DNA from: an uncultured Burkholderiales bacterium
Lineage (GTDB): Bacteria > Pseudomonadota > Gammaproteobacteria > Burkholderiales > Eutrophovitaceae
Direction of reading: 5' to 3'
NCBI GenBank assembly: GCA_951812315.1
Contig: CATOSA010000008.1
Location: 62,001-126,000, forward strand
Length of the DNA stretch: 64,000 nucleotides
Within the stretch, counting starts at the first letter, position 1, and each line of letters starts with the position of its first letter. Positions 20,519-29,804 of this stretch are shown here, one piece after another. The notes under the pieces were generated by a model, which saw only the letters and a list, made by a program, of their open reading frames with translations, did not search any database and had not been told where the DNA came from. The position numbers were made by a program, and so were the translations under genes.

Positions 20519-21445
20519 ATGAAACTTCAGCAATTGCGGTATATCTGTGAGGTCGAGAAGCGAAACCTGAATCTTTCGCAAGCAGCGGAAGCGCTGTTCA
20601 CCTCGCAGCCAGGCATCAGCAGACAGATCAAGGCACTCGAAGAAGAACTCGGCGTCGACATTTTTGTACGCCACGGCAAGCGCCTGGTCGCGGTGACAGA
20701 GCCTGGCGAGGCGATCCTCGAAATGGCCCGGCGGGTATTGCTGGACCTGGACAGCCTGAAACAAATTGGTGGCGAGTTCACTCAGGAGGATACCGGCAGC
20801 CTGACCATCGCGACCACCCATACGCAGGCGCGTTACGCGTTGCCACCGGTCATCAAACGGTTCCGCGAGAAATATCCGGCAGTTCGCTTGTCACTACGCC
20901 AGGGCAGCCCGACGCAAATATCGGAGCTGACTACTTCGGGCGAAGCCGACATAGCTATTGCGACCGAAGCGATCGAACACTATTCGGAGCTCGCAATGTT
21001 GCCGTGCTACCAATGGAATCGCTGTGTACTCACACCGCCGGGACATCCGTTGCTGAAGATCAAGAAACTGACTCTTGAAGATATTGCCCGCTATCCGGTC
21101 ATTACCTATGACTTTGCATTCACGGGCCGATCGAAAATCAACCAGGCATTCGCCGCGCTGGGCCTGAATCCGGAAGTCGTACTGACGGCTATTGACGCGG
21201 ATGTGATCAAGACTTACGTGGAACTCGGATTGGGAATCGGCATTGTCGCAATGATGGCCTACAACCCGGACCGCGATCGTTTGCTGTGCGCGCTCGATGC
21301 CAGCCATTTGTTCGATGCCAGCACGACGCGAATCGGCATTCGCAAGAACAGTTACCTGCGCGGCTACGTTTACGACTTCATCGAGATGTTTGCACCGCAC
21401 CTCAGACGCGATGTCGTCGACGCCGCGATGCACGGGGTTGGCTAG
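20519..21445 (+). CDS. cysB: LysR-type regulator CysB
   Basis: The 308-residue LysR-family protein has an N-terminal winged helix (NLSQAAEALFTSQPGISRQIKALEEELG) and the CysB-specific segment TTHTQARYALPPVIKRF at the start of the effector domain. CysB senses acetylserine and activates sulfate uptake and cysteine synthesis genes; Cbl and Ccs paralogues cannot be fully excluded. It is divergent from ribF. Its stop codon lies in GGCTAGCAGCCTGT, which matches the first bases of the MITE termini found at 44251 and 63644. A foldback element follows 15 bp later. Confidence 0.93.
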   Translation: MKLQQLRYICEVEKRNLNLSQAAEALFTSQPGISRQIKALEEELGVDIFVRHGKRLVAVTEPGEAILEMARRVLLDLDSLKQIGGEFTQEDTGSLTIATTHTQARYALPPVIKRFREKYPAVRLSLRQGSPTQISELTTSGEADIAIATEAIEHYSELAMLPCYQWNRCVLTPPGHPLLKIKKLTLEDIARYPVITYDFAFTGRSKINQAFAALGLNPEVVLTAIDADVIKTYVELGLGIGIVAMMAYNPDRDRLLCALDASHLFDASTTRIGIRKNSYLRGYVYDFIEMFAPHLRRDVVDAAMHGVG

Positions 21446-21460
21446 CAGCCTGTAGATATA

Positions 21461-21795
21461 CTAGTGTAGTGCTTCACTATTAACGGCACAAAAGACGGCG
21501 AGAATTCGCCTCATACGGCGTTACAAATCCTCGCAAGGTGTACGCGCCGAAGCGAGAAGCAGGGGCCCCTTTTGGGGATGCGACCGCGTAGGCGTGTATT
21601 AAGCTCGCGATTGTATTAGTGCGAAGGCATCCCGCTACCGGGTCGCATCCCCCAAGGGGCCCCTGCTCCGCCGTACGCGGGCGCACCTTGCTGTGGTTTG
21701 CGCCTTGTCTGAGGCGAATTTCGCCACTTTTGTTCATTTGAGCGCTTTTTTCGCAACCCAACATAAGCGCCGAGAACAGTGAAGCACTACACTAG
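21461..21795. mobile_element. 335-bp foldback (MITE-like) element
   Basis: The ends are an 18-bp perfect inverted repeat (CTAGTGTAGTGCTTCACT at 21461-21478 and its complement at 21778-21795). Pairing continues inward almost to the centre: for example GCAGGGGCCCCTT...GGATGCGACC (21559-21585) pairs with 21641-21666, and GGCGA.AATTCGCCTCA pairs near each end. The whole element is thus one long imperfect hairpin with no coding capacity. It sits between the converging cysB and murJ genes and could act as a two-way terminator. A near-identical single end occurs at 27726-27743. Confidence 0.8.
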
Positions 21796-21806
21796 CTGGT
21801 GAACGG

Positions 21807-23342
21807 TCAGATTTCGCGATTGCTGAAATCCTTGAGTCGAAAACCCATCAGCCAAAGGGCGCTGAAATAGCTAACCGTCCCCGCCGCGATGACAAGGGCG
21901 AGACGCTCGACCCTGTCCCAGACGCCGGACTGCAGCCAGTAGTCTACGCCCGAGGCCAGCCACCAAACTACGCTCGCCATCACTGCCATCGCGACCAGCG
22001 CCTTGAACAGGAACAACGGCCAACCCGCCCTTGGCGTAAATACCTTGTGCTGGCGCAGCTTCCAGTACAACAGTCCGGCATTGAGCCAGGCCGCCAACGA
22101 AATTGCCAACGCCAGACCCGTGTGCCTGAGCGACCATATGAACGCGAAGTTCATGACCTGAGTTGCGACCAGTGTGATCAGGGCAATCTTGACCGGGGTC
22201 TTCATGTTTTGCCGCGCATAGAAACCGGGCGCGAGTACCTTGACAAGCATCAGGCCGACCAGCCCGATACTGTAGGCAACCAGCGCGTCACGGGTCATGA
22301 AGACATCGCTGGCGCCAAATTCGCCGTGCTTGAACAAGGTAGCAAGAATAGGCACGGCGAGTACGACCAGCGCAACAGCACACGGTGCCGCAAGCAGTAC
22401 CGTAAGCCGCATTCCCCAGTCGAGCAGGTTCGAGTACTCGTCGCCAGCCCCGTCGGCAAAACGCCTGGATAAACTTGGCAACAACACCGTTCCGAGAGCA
22501 ACACCGAGCAGACCCATCGGCAGTTCCATCAGTCGATCTGCATAGTAGAGCCAGGTCACGCTGCCACTGACCAGAAATGATGCAAATATGGTGCTGATCA
22601 GCAACGATATCTGGCCCGCCGACACACCCAGTACTGCCGGGCCCATCAATTTAAGGATACGTACAACACCCGGATCTCGCGGCGCCCAGCGTGGACGCGG
22701 CAACATGCGGATTTTCAGCAAAAACGGCAACTGAAACGCAAGTTGCAGTGCCCCACCGAAAAACACCGCCCACGCCAGCGCCATCACCGGCGGATCGAAA
22801 TACGGCACAAGCCACACCGCAAACACGATGAATGACACGTTCAACAAGGTTGGCGTTAGCGCCGGGACGGAAAAGCGGCTCCATGTATTCAGTACGCCGG
22901 CCGCGAGGGAAGTCAGCGATATGAAAAAAATGTAGGGAAACGTAACGCGCAACATCGAAACCGTCAGGTCGAACTTGTCGGCATCGGCGGAGAAGCCCGG
23001 GGCACTGACATAAATGATCAGCGGCGCTGCGAGCACGCCGATCGCGGAAACCACGACCAGTGCAAGCGCAAGCAATGTTGCAACGTGGTTGACCAGCGTG
23101 TGCGTTTCCTGCTCGCCTCGCGCATTGCGATACTCAGCAAGAACCGGCACGAACGCTTGCGAGAATGCGCCTTCGGCAAATAGCCGCCGCAGCAGATTCG
23201 GCAGACGGAAAGCGACGAAGAAAGCGTCAGTCCCCATCCCTGCCCCAAAGACCCGGGCGATGATCACGTCGCGCACCAGACCCAGAACGCGCGAAACCAG
23301 CGTCATGCTACTGACCGTCGCCAGTGCTTTGAGCAAATTCAT
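21807..23342 (-). CDS. murJ: Lipid II flippase MurJ
   Basis: MurJ moves lipid II across the inner membrane for peptidoglycan synthesis. The 511-residue protein begins [29 protein letters not shown], the MurJ/MviN signature with the Arg residues of the cavity. It has about 14 hydrophobic segments, with [24 protein letters not shown] as the second characteristic block. It is divergent from rpsT, the usual neighbourhood in proteobacteria. The 3' end lies against the foldback element. Confidence 0.95.
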   Translation of the reverse strand: MNLLKALATVSSMTLVSRVLGLVRDVIIARVFGAGMGTDAFFVAFRLPNLLRRLFAEGAFSQAFVPVLAEYRNARGEQETHTLVNHVATLLALALVVVSAIGVLAAPLIIYVSAPGFSADADKFDLTVSMLRVTFPYIFFISLTSLAAGVLNTWSRFSVPALTPTLLNVSFIVFAVWLVPYFDPPVMALAWAVFFGGALQLAFQLPFLLKIRMLPRPRWAPRDPGVVRILKLMGPAVLGVSAGQISLLISTIFASFLVSGSVTWLYYADRLMELPMGLLGVALGTVLLPSLSRRFADGAGDEYSNLLDWGMRLTVLLAAPCAVALVVLAVPILATLFKHGEFGASDVFMTRDALVAYSIGLVGLMLVKVLAPGFYARQNMKTPVKIALITLVATQVMNFAFIWSLRHTGLALAISLAAWLNAGLLYWKLRQHKVFTPRAGWPLFLFKALVAMAVMASVVWWLASGVDYWLQSGVWDRVERLALVIAAGTVSYFSALWLMGFRLKDFSNREI

Positions 23343-23587
23343 AGTGTTGCAGCTAAGGAAGGCGCGCCTATTTTAGCCGATGGCAAGCCTGCATATTTCA
23401 CGAAGACGGTCGCGTATGTCGCCATAAGCGACACAAATCAATCTGATAGCTGAGCTCTCGAGCATTTTCGCCCGAGCGCAGTTTGTACCTATTCGCTTTC
23501 AGGAAAAATGTGTCCTGAACCAAAGGCTTACAACAACGCCCCGCAATATCGGCCTTCCTCCTGACTGCGTAAGGCATGCAGGAGTGC

Positions 23588-23616
23588 TTGCGAAATACCT
23601 TCTGGAACAGTACCAT
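23588..23616 (+). promoter_or_regulatory. Putative sigma70 promoter of rpsT
   Basis: TTGCGA and TACCAT are separated by exactly 17 bp, 45-73 bp upstream of the rpsT start. A small hairpin CCCGC-AAC-GCGGG (about 23636-23648) directly before the ribosome binding site AAGGAAA could take part in S20 autoregulation. Both are inferred from sequence only. Confidence 0.4.
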
Positions 23617-23660
23617 AGCGCCCTTTTTTGACCGTCCCGCAACGCGGGTAAGGAAACCGA

Positions 23661-23924
23661 ATGGCCAATATCGCTTCCGCGAAAAAGCGCGCACGACAAG
23701 CCGTACAGCGCCGCAGCCACAATGCGGCGTTGCGCTCAGAGCTGCGCACAATGATCAAGAAAGTGCGCAAGTCCATTGCGTCCGGAGACAAGCAAGCTGC
23801 AACTGCCGAATTTCGCACGTCGCAAAGCCGCATTGACTCGATTGCTGGCAAGAATGTCGTCGACCAGAACGGGGTTGCGCGCTACAAGAGCCGTCTTTCG
23901 GCTGCTATCAAGGCAATGCCATAA
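23661..23924 (+). CDS. rpsT: 30S ribosomal protein S20
   Basis: This 87-residue basic helical protein starts [18 protein letters not shown] and ends [14 protein letters not shown], diagnostic of S20, which binds 16S rRNA early in 30S assembly. AAGGAAA lies upstream of the ATG. It is divergent from murJ and followed by a strong terminator. Confidence 0.98.
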   Translation: MANIASAKKRARQAVQRRSHNAALRSELRTMIKKVRKSIASGDKQAATAEFRTSQSRIDSIAGKNVVDQNGVARYKSRLSAAIKAMP

Positions 23925-24010
23925 GGCAGCGTAATCGCGCTCTTTCCGGCGAACTGCACCAAGCTGTCTGCCTCAAGTTGTCTGCATAAAACCGGAAACG
24001 CTCCTTCAAG

Positions 24011-24035
24011 CCCGCAGCCGTAGCTGCGGGTTTTT
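24011..24035 (+). terminator. Rho-independent terminator of rpsT
   Basis: CCCGCAG (24011-24017) pairs with CTGCGGG (24024-24030), followed by five T residues. Confidence 0.85.
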
Positions 24036-24134
24036 CGTTAGCATCGGAAAATCAGCGCAGCCGTTTGTGGTTGCAGTGAAATCGCACTCGGCTTTACACG
24101 AACTGGCGCTTTAAAGGGTCAGTAAACATTCATT

Positions 24135-24165
24135 ACGACACGGCGGCTTGTTGCTGCCGTGTCGT
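24135..24165 (+). promoter_or_regulatory. Strong hairpin upstream of argD remnant
   Basis: ACGACACGGC pairs with GCCGTGTCGT across GGCTTGTTGCT, followed by TATTTA. It may be a second terminator after rpsT or a leader hairpin of the arg transcript. The choice cannot be made from sequence. Confidence 0.5.
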
Positions 24166-24197
24166 TATTTACAATCACGAATTTGCAAAGGTCAACC

Positions 24198-24584
24198 ATG
24201 CAGTTCCTGATGCCAGCTTACGGTCGAAATCCTGCCGCCATTTCAGACGGCGAAGGGGCGTGGGTGTTGAACACAGACGGCAAGCGTTACCTGAATGGAA
24301 TTGCCGGCATTGCCACGGCCTTGCACAAAGAACTCTCCAATACGCCCGGAGTGATCGAGATTCGCAACAACGGAATGATGATTTCGATCGAGCTCGAGCG
24401 TCCCTGCGTCGAGCTTACTGCACGCGGTTTCGACGCCGGGCTGCTGATCAATGTTACCGCCGACAATGTGGTCAGATTTGCGCCACCCATGATCATGACC
24501 GATAAACAAGCGCGCTCGCTGGTGGATGGCGTATCGACGCTGATTACGACGTTTTGCAATGCCCAGCTGGCTACAGTGAACTGA
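24198..24584 (+). pseudogene. argD: Acetylornithine aminotransferase with its centre deleted
   Basis: The product starts like ArgD (MQFLMPAYGRNPAAISDGEGAW, then DGKRYLNGIAGIA) and ends like ArgD (NTPGVIEIRNNGMMISIELERPC, DAGLLINVTADNVVRFAPP). Only about 128 codons are present, whereas the family has about 390-400. The join at IAGIA|TALHKEL is in frame, so the pyridoxal-phosphate lysine and the whole large domain are missing. It cannot be an aminotransferase. The ATG at 24198 has AAAGG upstream, so a short protein could still be made, and argF starts 4 bp after the stop. ArgD activity must come from elsewhere in the genome. Confidence 0.88.
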
Positions 24585-24587
24585 ATC

Positions 24588-25514
24588 ATGCAACCGGTAA
24601 AACATTTTCTGCAGTTGAAGGATTTAGCACCTGACGAGCTCGACTATTTGTTCGAGCGTACGCGCGCGATTAAATCCAAATTCAAGTCATACCAGCAGTA
24701 CTGGCCGCTTCAGGATCGTAGTCTGGTGATGATTTTCGAGAAGCACAGTACGCGCACGCGTCTGTCGTTTGAAGCGGGCATGAACCAGCTTGGCGGCAGC
24801 GCAATCTATATGCATACGCGCGATTCGCAACTGGGTAGAGGCGAATCGGTTGAGGATGCAGCGAAGGTCATATCGCGCATGTGTGACATGGTGATGATCC
24901 GCACGTTCGAACAGGACATGATCGAGCGTTTCTCACAACATTCAAGAGTCCCGGTCATCAATGGTTTGACCAACGAGTACCACCCTTGCCAGATTCTCGC
25001 CGACATCTTCACTTTCGTTGAGAAGCGTGGCTCGATCAAAGGCAAGACTGTTGCCTGGATTGGTGATTCAAACAACGTATGCAATACCTGGCTGCAAGCC
25101 GCCGAGTTGCTCGACTTCAATATGTACGTGTCAACACCGCCGGGCTTCGAGGTAGAAACGGACCGCGCAGGGGTTCACGGCACCGCCCATTTCGAAAGCT
25201 TTGCGGATCCGATGCAGGCGGTGCGCGGTGCCGATCTGGTTACGACTGACGTCTGGACCAGTATGGGATTCGAATCCGAATCCGAAAACGTTGAACGCTT
25301 GAAAGCGTTCGAAAACTGGCAAGTTGACGCCGCGATGATGGGTGCCGCATCTGGCGATTCTCTGTTCATGCATTGCCTGCCGGCGCACCGCGGAGAGGAA
25401 GTCGCGGCGGAGGTCATTGACGGCCCACAAAGCGTTGTATGGGATGAAGCCGAGAACAGATTACATACTCAGAAAGCGCTCATGGAATTTCTGGTCCTCG
25501 GCCGGGTCAATTAA
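24588..25514 (+). CDS. argF: Ornithine carbamoyltransferase
   Basis: ArgF makes citrulline from ornithine and carbamoyl phosphate. The 308-residue protein has the carbamoyl-phosphate site STRTR (54-58), the HPCQ motif (NEYHPCQILAD) and the ornithine loop HCLPAHRGEEV. All catalytic motifs are intact. It follows the truncated argD by 4 bp, so the two are probably co-transcribed. argG lies downstream after a MORN-repeat gene. Confidence 0.97.
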   Translation: MQPVKHFLQLKDLAPDELDYLFERTRAIKSKFKSYQQYWPLQDRSLVMIFEKHSTRTRLSFEAGMNQLGGSAIYMHTRDSQLGRGESVEDAAKVISRMCDMVMIRTFEQDMIERFSQHSRVPVINGLTNEYHPCQILADIFTFVEKRGSIKGKTVAWIGDSNNVCNTWLQAAELLDFNMYVSTPPGFEVETDRAGVHGTAHFESFADPMQAVRGADLVTTDVWTSMGFESESENVERLKAFENWQVDAAMMGAASGDSLFMHCLPAHRGEEVAAEVIDGPQSVVWDEAENRLHTQKALMEFLVLGRVN

Positions 25515-25738
25515 TGTGCGCCATTGTCAAGCAAAGCCGGCTAACAGTATCAGCGGCAATGAAATCAATCCGGTACGGGGTGTAGCGCCTTGGGCGCAAT
25601 GCACCGGGAAGTCAATGGCGAAGGTGGCAGGAGAATGCGATACCTGAACGCGGTACGCGAAGGCAATTCATGAATGAATTGCGCGTCTTCGTGGAACGAA
25701 CAACACTAGCAGTACTAGTCCTTTTCAAGGAGTAAATC

Positions 25739-26239
25739 ATGCACATGTCCAAACTGGCGACGGTCTTCATCGCAGCCACGCTACTCATCGGAATATCTGC
25801 CCACGCGCAAGAAAGCGAAATGGCGACGATCGAGGACGAAAACGGCTGCAAGGTCTACAACCCGATGCCTCAGGAAGAGGAATCGATCAACTGGAGCGGA
25901 CCGTGTAATAACGGCTTTGCCGATGGAACCGGCGTGCTCGACTGGTATATCGGCGGGGAACTGGAAGAGCGTTACGAAGGCGAATTGAAGCAGGGTTGGG
26001 CAGAAGGCCAGGGAACGTACATCTCACGCCGCGGCATACGCTATGAAGGCAACTGGAAAAAAAGCATGCAGGATGGGAAAGGCACGGTTCAGAATCCTGA
26101 TGGCAGCATTTACCAGGGCCAATGGAAAGAAGGAAAACCGCATGGCTGGGGCGTATTCCGCGCGCCCAACGGCGAAACGGTAGAGGGTGAATGGGAAGAT
26201 GGCGAACTCAAGTCAGAAGCCGGTTCACGCAGAATCTGA
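25739..26239 (+). CDS. Exported MORN-repeat protein
   Basis: The 166-residue protein has an N-terminal signal peptide (SKLATVFIAATLLIGISAHA). Its body has at least three 23-residue MORN repeats, visible as YEGELKQGWAEGQGTY, YEGNWKKSMQDGKGTV and YQGQWKEGKPHGWGVF, with a half repeat at the end. AAGGAG lies 8-9 bp before the ATG. MORN repeats are thought to bind lipids or act as scaffolds; no enzyme motif is present. It sits between argF and argG, but nothing links it to arginine synthesis. Confidence 0.85.
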   Translation: MHMSKLATVFIAATLLIGISAHAQESEMATIEDENGCKVYNPMPQEEESINWSGPCNNGFADGTGVLDWYIGGELEERYEGELKQGWAEGQGTYISRRGIRYEGNWKKSMQDGKGTVQNPDGSIYQGQWKEGKPHGWGVFRAPNGETVEGEWEDGELKSEAGSRRI

Positions 26240-26323
26240 ATTTGGGCTGGATCTAATTTACGGTGGATCTGAATAACGCAGATTCTGAAAAATGCAGCAT
26301 CTGATTAATGCAGCATCTGATTA
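26228..26323 (+). repeat. Degenerate short tandem repeats before argG
   Basis: ATGCAGCATCTGATTA occurs twice back to back (26292-26307, 26308-26323). Weaker relatives precede it: CGCAGAATCTGAA, GGATCTAATTTA, GGATCTGAATAA and CGCAGATTCTGAAAA. The array ends 19 bp before the argG start and overlaps the end of the MORN gene. Confidence 0.7.
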
Positions 26324-26342
26324 AAATGGTCGCGAACAACAA

Positions 26343-27569
26343 ATGAAAATCAAGAAAGTCGTACTCGCCTATTCGGGCGGACTGGACACGTCAGTCATTG
26401 TGAAATGGCTTCAAGACACCTACGACTGTGAAGTCGTCACATTCACTGCCGACATCGGGCAGGGCGAGGAAGTCTCTCCAGCCAGGCGCAAGGCAAAGAA
26501 GGCGGGTGTCAAACAAATTTACATTGAAGATCTGCGCGAAGAGTTCGTGCGCGATTTTGTGTTTCCAATGTTTCGCGCCAACGCGGTCTACGAAGGCGAG
26601 TATTTGCTTGGCACTTCGATCGCGCGGCCACTGATCGCGAAGCGGTTGGTCGAAATTGCCCGCGAGACCGGAGCCGACGCCATTTCGCACGGTGCCACCG
26701 GCAAGGGAAACGACCAGGTTCGATTCGAACTGGGCGCTTACGCGCTGATGCCTCAGGTGAAAGTCATCGCGCCATGGCGCGAATGGGATCTGTTGTCGCG
26801 CGAGAAACTGCTTGACTATGCCGACGAACATGGCATTCCGGTTGAGTACAAAAAGAAGAAAGGCGAAGCGCCGTATTCGATGGACGCCAATCTGCTGCAT
26901 ATTTCCTACGAAGGTGGCGTTCTCGAAGACCCGGCTTTCGAACCCGAAGAGTCGATGTGGCGTCTGACCGTATCGCCGGAGAAAGCGCCGAATCGTCCCC
27001 AGTATGTCGAGCTCGAATACCGTCGCGGCGACATCGTCGCGATAAATGGCAAGAAACTGACACCTGCAAAAGTGCTTGCGACGCTCAACCGCTTGGGCGG
27101 CCGGCATGGCATCGGGCGTCTTGATATCGTCGAAAATCGCTTTGTCGGAATGAAATCACGCGGCTGCTACGAGACGCCCGGCGGCACCATCATGCTAAAA
27201 GGCCATCGCGCGATTGAATCTATCACGCTGGACCGGGAAGTCGTCGCACTAAAGGACGATTTGATGCCACGCTATGCACGCATGATATACAACGGTTACT
27301 GGTTCAGTCCTGAGCGCGTGCTGTTGCAGAATCTGATTGACGAGTCTCAACAACCGGTCAACGGTACGGTGCGGCTCAAACTGTACAAGGGAACGGTAAT
27401 GGTGGCCGGGCGCGAGTCGAAGCGCAATTCACTGTTCGACACGCGCGTTGCGACATTCGACGACGATCGCGGCGCGTACGACCAGAAAGATGCGGAAGGT
27501 TTCATCAAGCTCAACGCACTGCGCTTGCGTATTGCTGCCAGGAAGAAGCGGCCACTGGGAGATAAGTGA
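26343..27569 (+). CDS. argG: Argininosuccinate synthase
   Basis: ArgG joins citrulline and aspartate using ATP. The 408-residue protein is of the common short type, with the ATP loop [10 protein letters not shown] (9-18), the segment [15 protein letters not shown] that binds citrulline and aspartate, and [12 protein letters not shown]. It is complete. The upstream degenerate repeats lie where a leader or operator would be, but no clear ArgR box is seen. A hairpin at 27669 follows. Confidence 0.97.
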   Translation: MKIKKVVLAYSGGLDTSVIVKWLQDTYDCEVVTFTADIGQGEEVSPARRKAKKAGVKQIYIEDLREEFVRDFVFPMFRANAVYEGEYLLGTSIARPLIAKRLVEIARETGADAISHGATGKGNDQVRFELGAYALMPQVKVIAPWREWDLLSREKLLDYADEHGIPVEYKKKKGEAPYSMDANLLHISYEGGVLEDPAFEPEESMWRLTVSPEKAPNRPQYVELEYRRGDIVAINGKKLTPAKVLATLNRLGGRHGIGRLDIVENRFVGMKSRGCYETPGGTIMLKGHRAIESITLDREVVALKDDLMPRYARMIYNGYWFSPERVLLQNLIDESQQPVNGTVRLKLYKGTVMVAGRESKRNSLFDTRVATFDDDRGAYDQKDAEGFIKLNALRLRIAARKKRPLGDK

Positions 27570-27668
27570 CAGGTTCGGACGACTAATTGTCAGCAGGATT
27601 ATTTGTAACGCGATAGTTCATACGCGAACTGTCATTAACGCGCCCAGCCGCGCGGATTAGACGATGCC

Positions 27669-27684
27669 GGGGCACAAGTGCCCC
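27669..27684 (+). terminator. Possible terminator after argG
   Basis: GGGGCAC-AA-GTGCCCC is a perfect 7-bp stem 100 bp after argG, followed by TTCCCC rather than a T-run, so termination is uncertain. Confidence 0.4.
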
Positions 27685-27725
27685 TTCCCCATCGCCGGTC
27701 CAGACGGCAAAATAGGGCGCGACAA

Positions 27726-27743
27726 CTAGTGTAGTGTTTCACT
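27726..27743 (+). repeat. Solo end of the foldback element
   Basis: CTAGTGTAGTGTTTCACT differs by one base from the terminal repeat of the 335-bp element at 21461. No partner end is found nearby, so it is either an excision relic or an isolated end. Confidence 0.6.
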
Positions 27744-27788
27744 AGGTACACATCATTCCCTTACCGGCCATTGCCCCGTACATAGACG

Positions 27789-28102
27789 ATGACAACGATT
27801 GTTGTAGTCAAAAAAGGAAGCGCCGTCGCAATCGCGGCCGATACGCTCACAAAGTGGGGTTCCGGCAAGGAAAGCGCAACATACATTGCGAACAGCGAGA
27901 AAATCCTCAAGATTGGTGAGAGCTACGTTGCCGTCACCGGTAATGCGACGTTCAAGTTAATCCTCAGAGACTATTTCATCGAACAGGATAACGAGATGCA
28001 GTTATCCAGTCCGATAGAGATATTCCGGACATCGAAGCTGCCGGAGAGTTTGACGACGGTACCGGCCTGCCCGTGCAGTCGTATACGGTCCGGCTTCGCT
28101 AG
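27789..28102 (+). pseudogene. Proteasome-like Ntn-hydrolase with internal deletion
   Basis: The start MTTIVVVKKGSAVAIAADTLTKWGS and EKILKIGESYVAVTGNATFKLIL match a bacterial family related to 20S proteasome and HslV subunits. Similarity stops near SSPIEIFR. The family's C-terminal tail then follows immediately but in another frame: IEAAGEFDDGTGLPVQSY ending VRLR at TAG 28100-28102. The central half, roughly 100 codons, is therefore missing, and the frame is shifted at the join near 28031. Not functional as an Ntn hydrolase. The family's role is poorly known. Confidence 0.75.
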
Positions 28103-28137
28103 AACTGTTTAATCGCATATTCATTGAGCACTGACGT

Positions 28138-28171
28138 CTACTTACATACTTACGTTTACTTACATACTTTC
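28138..28171 (+). repeat. Short tandem repeat in the yajQ leader
   Basis: TACTTACATACTTACGTT is followed directly by TACTTACATACTTTCG, an 18-bp unit repeated once with small changes, ending just before the yajQ ribosome binding site. Confidence 0.6.
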
Positions 28172-28185
28172 GAGGAGACAGCATA

Positions 28186-28671
28186 ATGCCCACCTTCGAC
28201 ATCGTTTCCGAAGTCGATCAGGTCGAATTGCGCAATGCAATGGACCAGACCAACAAGGAAGTTGGTAATCGTTTCGACTTCAAGGGGTCTGACGCAAGGG
28301 TTGAACTGGCTGAAACGTCGCTGACTGTGTTTGCCGACGATGATTTCAAACTCGGCCAGGTGTATGACGTCTTGAACGGAAGGCTGGCGAAACGCGGCGT
28401 CGACGTTCGTTGCCTGTCGCGCGGAAAAATTGAAAAAATGAGCGGCGACAAGGTCAAGCAGGTGGTAACGGTTCGCGTCGGCGTGGACAAGGAACTCGCC
28501 AAGCGCATCGTAAAGTTGATCAAGGAAAGCAAGCTCAAATTACAGGCATCGATCCAGGGCAATACGGTTCGGGTGTCCGGAAACAAAAAGGATGCGTTGC
28601 AGGATGCAATGGCGGCGGTCAAAAAATCCATCAGCGATTTTCCGCTTCAGTTCAATAACTTGCGGGATTGA
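28186..28671 (+). CDS. yajQ: YajQ family nucleotide-binding protein
   Basis: The 161-residue protein starts [21 protein letters not shown] and contains [13 protein letters not shown], both typical of YajQ (UPF0234). The family binds nucleotides and, in some bacteria, cyclic di-GMP, modulating transcription. GAGGAG lies upstream of the ATG. It seems monocistronic, between a decayed gene and a retropepsin-like gene. Confidence 0.95.
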   Translation: MPTFDIVSEVDQVELRNAMDQTNKEVGNRFDFKGSDARVELAETSLTVFADDDFKLGQVYDVLNGRLAKRGVDVRCLSRGKIEKMSGDKVKQVVTVRVGVDKELAKRIVKLIKESKLKLQASIQGNTVRVSGNKKDALQDAMAAVKKSISDFPLQFNNLRD

Positions 28672-29063
28672 ACTCGCTTAAGTTTCGTAACCGTTCGCGT
28701 AATCGGTAATTCGGAAAACCTCGGCTAACCTGCCTGCTTCCTGCACGCCCGAACGAGGCAAAATTCGGCCCCGGGCGCACCTCCGATTGGTCGACCAAGG
28801 CATAATCGTTGCCTGCTCTCCTGGTGTAGTTCTTCACCAAGCAGCTCGTCGAACCTGGTGTTCGCTAGCGATGTAGCGGCTCGATATCAACGCTCGCAGA
28901 ACGAGGGCAGATTTTGACGGTTTCAGGCACGTGGACGCAGATGCGCAGACCCGGAACAAGTAGCGACGCAGCTCTGAAATATGGCCTGCGCTGATAGCTG
29001 CTACTTGGCACCGTTCGAGCCATACCATCCGGCATCTGACTGGATACCAGACTTCGCACGTTA
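28672..29063. other. Intergenic, no gene seen
   Basis: These 390 bp hold no supported gene. A short inverted motif TGGTGTAGTTCTTCACCA (about 28822-28839) faintly resembles the ends of the foldback element, but the match is poor. Confidence 0.4.
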
Positions 29064-29729
29064 ATGCGGTCAAAAACGACCATTATTCTCGCGGCGATAT
29101 GCCTTTCGGGTGTATTCGGCACGCCTGCCAGCGCAGAAGACACCGAGTCAACCCATGTGACCTTGATCGGCCTTGCTGACGCGACCGCAATCCTGATTAT
29201 CGATGGCAACAAACCACGCATGCTGCGCATCGGGCAGACGCGCTCCGGCGTCAAGCTGATCGCAGTGCGCAACGAGGTCGCGATAGTCGAGGTTGACGGC
29301 GAGCGGCGCGAGCTACCTTTGGGAGGGCAGGTCTACAGTGCGCCCAAAAGCGGCAGCGGCAGCACCATCACCCTGGCGCCCAACGGTAACGGCCACTATG
29401 TCGCCCGTGGATCCATTAACGGGGCAAGCGTTAATTTTCTGGTTGACACCGGAGCTTCGATGGTTTCGATGGACGCGTCTCATGCACACAGAGCCGGTAT
29501 CAATTATCTCGAAGGCCGAAAGGACTATGCATCCACAGCCAATGGCATCGCAGAGGTTTATGTGGTGAAACTCGACAGTGTGCAGGTGGGAAACATAATG
29601 CTGACAAACGTGAACGGCATCGTCCATCCGAATACCGATTTACCTGTCGTCCTGCTGGGCATGAGCTTCCTCAATCGCCTCGACATGCGCAGGGAAAACA
29701 ACAACCTGACACTCAAGAAACGCTTCTGA
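29064..29729 (+). CDS. Exported retropepsin-like aspartic protease
   Basis: The 221-residue protein has a signal peptide (TIILAAICLSGVFGTPASA). A central region covers about residues 30-92, followed by a clan AA single-domain protease. The catalytic motif is FLVDTGAS with D128. The second half shows VQVGNIMLTNVNGIVHP and VVLLGMSFLNRLDM, as in the TIGR02281 family of bacterial retropepsin-like proteins. Such proteins probably work as dimers in the periplasm; substrates are unknown. The start codon has a weak ribosome binding site. It is convergent with folE2. Confidence 0.87.
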   Translation: MRSKTTIILAAICLSGVFGTPASAEDTESTHVTLIGLADATAILIIDGNKPRMLRIGQTRSGVKLIAVRNEVAIVEVDGERRELPLGGQVYSAPKSGSGSTITLAPNGNGHYVARGSINGASVNFLVDTGASMVSMDASHAHRAGINYLEGRKDYASTANGIAEVYVVKLDSVQVGNIMLTNVNGIVHPNTDLPVVLLGMSFLNRLDMRRENNNLTLKKRF

Positions 29730-29804
29730 TCATCCGCCTGTCTGCGTTTCCGGACACACGGCCAGCCTATCGCGTAGCGTTTCGCTAGCACTTTAGCGGA
29801 AAAA

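Noticed and set aside
26391-27107. 238-codon frame opposite argG
   Set aside because: Antisense shadow of argG without recognisable features.
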